This document shows positions 6,027 through 6,396 of a stretch of 6,396 nt of DNA, in pieces. The position numbers and the translations under genes are program-made. How positions within the stretch are numbered: position 1 is the first letter of the stretch; every line of letters starts with the position of its first letter. A model generated the notes under the pieces. The model was not told where the DNA came from. It saw only the letters and a list, made by a program, of their open reading frames with translations, and ran no database searches. This DNA is from Defluviicoccus sp. (GTDB lineage Bacteria > Pseudomonadota > Alphaproteobacteria > Rhodospirillales > Defluviicoccaceae), in contig CP058705.1 in NCBI GenBank assembly GCA_013414705.1, positions 2,381,090 to 2,387,485 on the forward strand, written 5' to 3'.

Positions 6027-6396
6027 GGAGGCAGCAGTGCCGAGAGCGCGGGCAGTCCGACATGGGCGCTGTCGACGCCGACATCGATTCCGTCCTTCAG
6101 GCGCAGCCCCAGGGACTCAAGATCAAGCGCCGCGTTGCCGGCAAGCTGGATCGTCCCGCTCACGTCATACTGCAGATGGATGTCGTCCAGGTTCAGTGCG
6201 CCAGTCTTGAGCTCGACACCGCCGAAGTCGGTGTGCGCCAGATCGATGCCGTTGAAATCGACTTTGCCGGCAAGCTTGGCATCGACGCGGCCATCCGACA
6301 GCACCTTCGAGCCTGTCGTATCAACCGTCACATCGATCCGGCCGGAGTCCCGGTCCAAGCCCAGCGGCCCTGCAAACAGCTCGAGCTTCCCGGCCT
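6008..6396 (-). CDS. DUF748/AsmA-like protein, fragment 1 (5' partial)
   Basis: Open from the window edge and ending at a stop at 6008-6010. The translation is sensible for about 122 residues down to about 6027. It has repeating beta-strand blocks such as LAGKVDFNGIDL and LKTGALNLDDIHL, with the leucine/aspartate/glycine periodicity of AsmA-like bridge proteins. The last few codons before the stop (proline- and arginine-rich) are out of frame. The natural continuation, reading SDPPSLKIAPQLDV, is one frame away from 6026 downward. The start codon and any membrane anchor lie outside the window. Confidence 0.6.
   Translation of the reverse strand, partial: AGKLELFAGPLGLDRDSGRIDVTVDTTGSKVLSDGRVDAKLAGKVDFNGIDLAHTDFGGVELKTGALNLDDIHLQYDVSGTIQLAGNAALDLESLGLRLKDGIDVGVDSAHVGLPALSALLPPPIRPR

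Larger units (their letters stand above)
3750..6396 (-). pseudogene. AsmA-like DUF748 envelope protein, broken by four frame changes, 5' end outside window
   Basis: Five reading pieces on the minus strand join into one protein of about 882 residues if one base is added near 6024-6041, 5851-5855, 5281-5293 and 4106-4112. The corrected frame has no internal stop. The body is a long run of short alternating hydrophobic/polar beta segments with repeated leucine-aspartate-glycine patterns, typical of AsmA-like proteins. Segment 4235-4411 encodes the recognisable DUF748 stretch (SVGVPLTTIVELLQDADGSI, then the LPFEGDL, SPEFDYSEMLW and APFKLI motifs). After it comes an OmpA-like C-terminal part. Family members are anchored in the inner membrane by an N-terminal helix, which would be beyond the right edge, and extend into the periplasm. 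Relatives such as TamB, YhdP and YdbH act in phospholipid transport or outer-membrane homeostasis; that role here is inference only. All four breaks have the same sign, two of them in G-runs, and there are no nonsense changes. Assembly error is therefore at least as likely as true gene death. It converges on the SDR gene. Confidence 0.75.

Overview
The window is GC-rich (about 65-72% in most stretches I counted by hand) and looks like chromosomal DNA of an alphaproteobacterium, possibly from the Rhodospirillales or a neighbouring order. I infer this from the style of the long SerA protein and from the base composition; no marker gene here fixes the taxon. No tRNA, rRNA, CRISPR array, insertion sequence or integrase is visible.

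Layout, left to right. (1) serA (53-1630, +) encodes a complete long-form D-3-phosphoglycerate dehydrogenase. It ends at a strong 11-bp stem with a UUCG loop (1657-1692), a likely terminator. (2) A 303-bp gap (1631-1933) holds that hairpin, a second weaker one, and an AT-richer stretch just before the next gene. (3) A 273-residue PAPS-dependent sulfotransferase-like protein (1934-2755, +) has a first half of strikingly low GC (38% over 2131-2280) and a last third near the local average. It looks like acquired DNA or a composite. (4) After a 206-bp gap, a 246-residue short-chain dehydrogenase/reductase (2962-3702, +) has a very good Shine-Dalgarno sequence and closely resembles the BdcA/FabG-like branch. 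(5) Convergent to it, on the minus strand from the right edge to 3750, lies one long AsmA-like/DUF748 envelope gene. Its N-terminus is outside the window.

The DUF748 gene cannot be read as one frame. It is split into five coherent pieces by four frame changes, near 6024-6041, 5851-5855, 5281-5293 and 4106-4112. Each behaves as if exactly one base were missing. Adding one base at each point gives an uninterrupted product of about 882 residues with no stop codon. This fits either base-call errors in the assembly or a very young pseudogene. The last site also matches the X XXY YYZ slippery heptamer, so programmed frameshifting there is a weaker third option.

The genes do not form an obvious joint system: a serine-biosynthesis housekeeping gene, two accessory enzymes and an envelope gene. 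I see no convincing new biological system. The points most worth a second look are the broken DUF748 gene and the compositional mosaic of the sulfotransferase.
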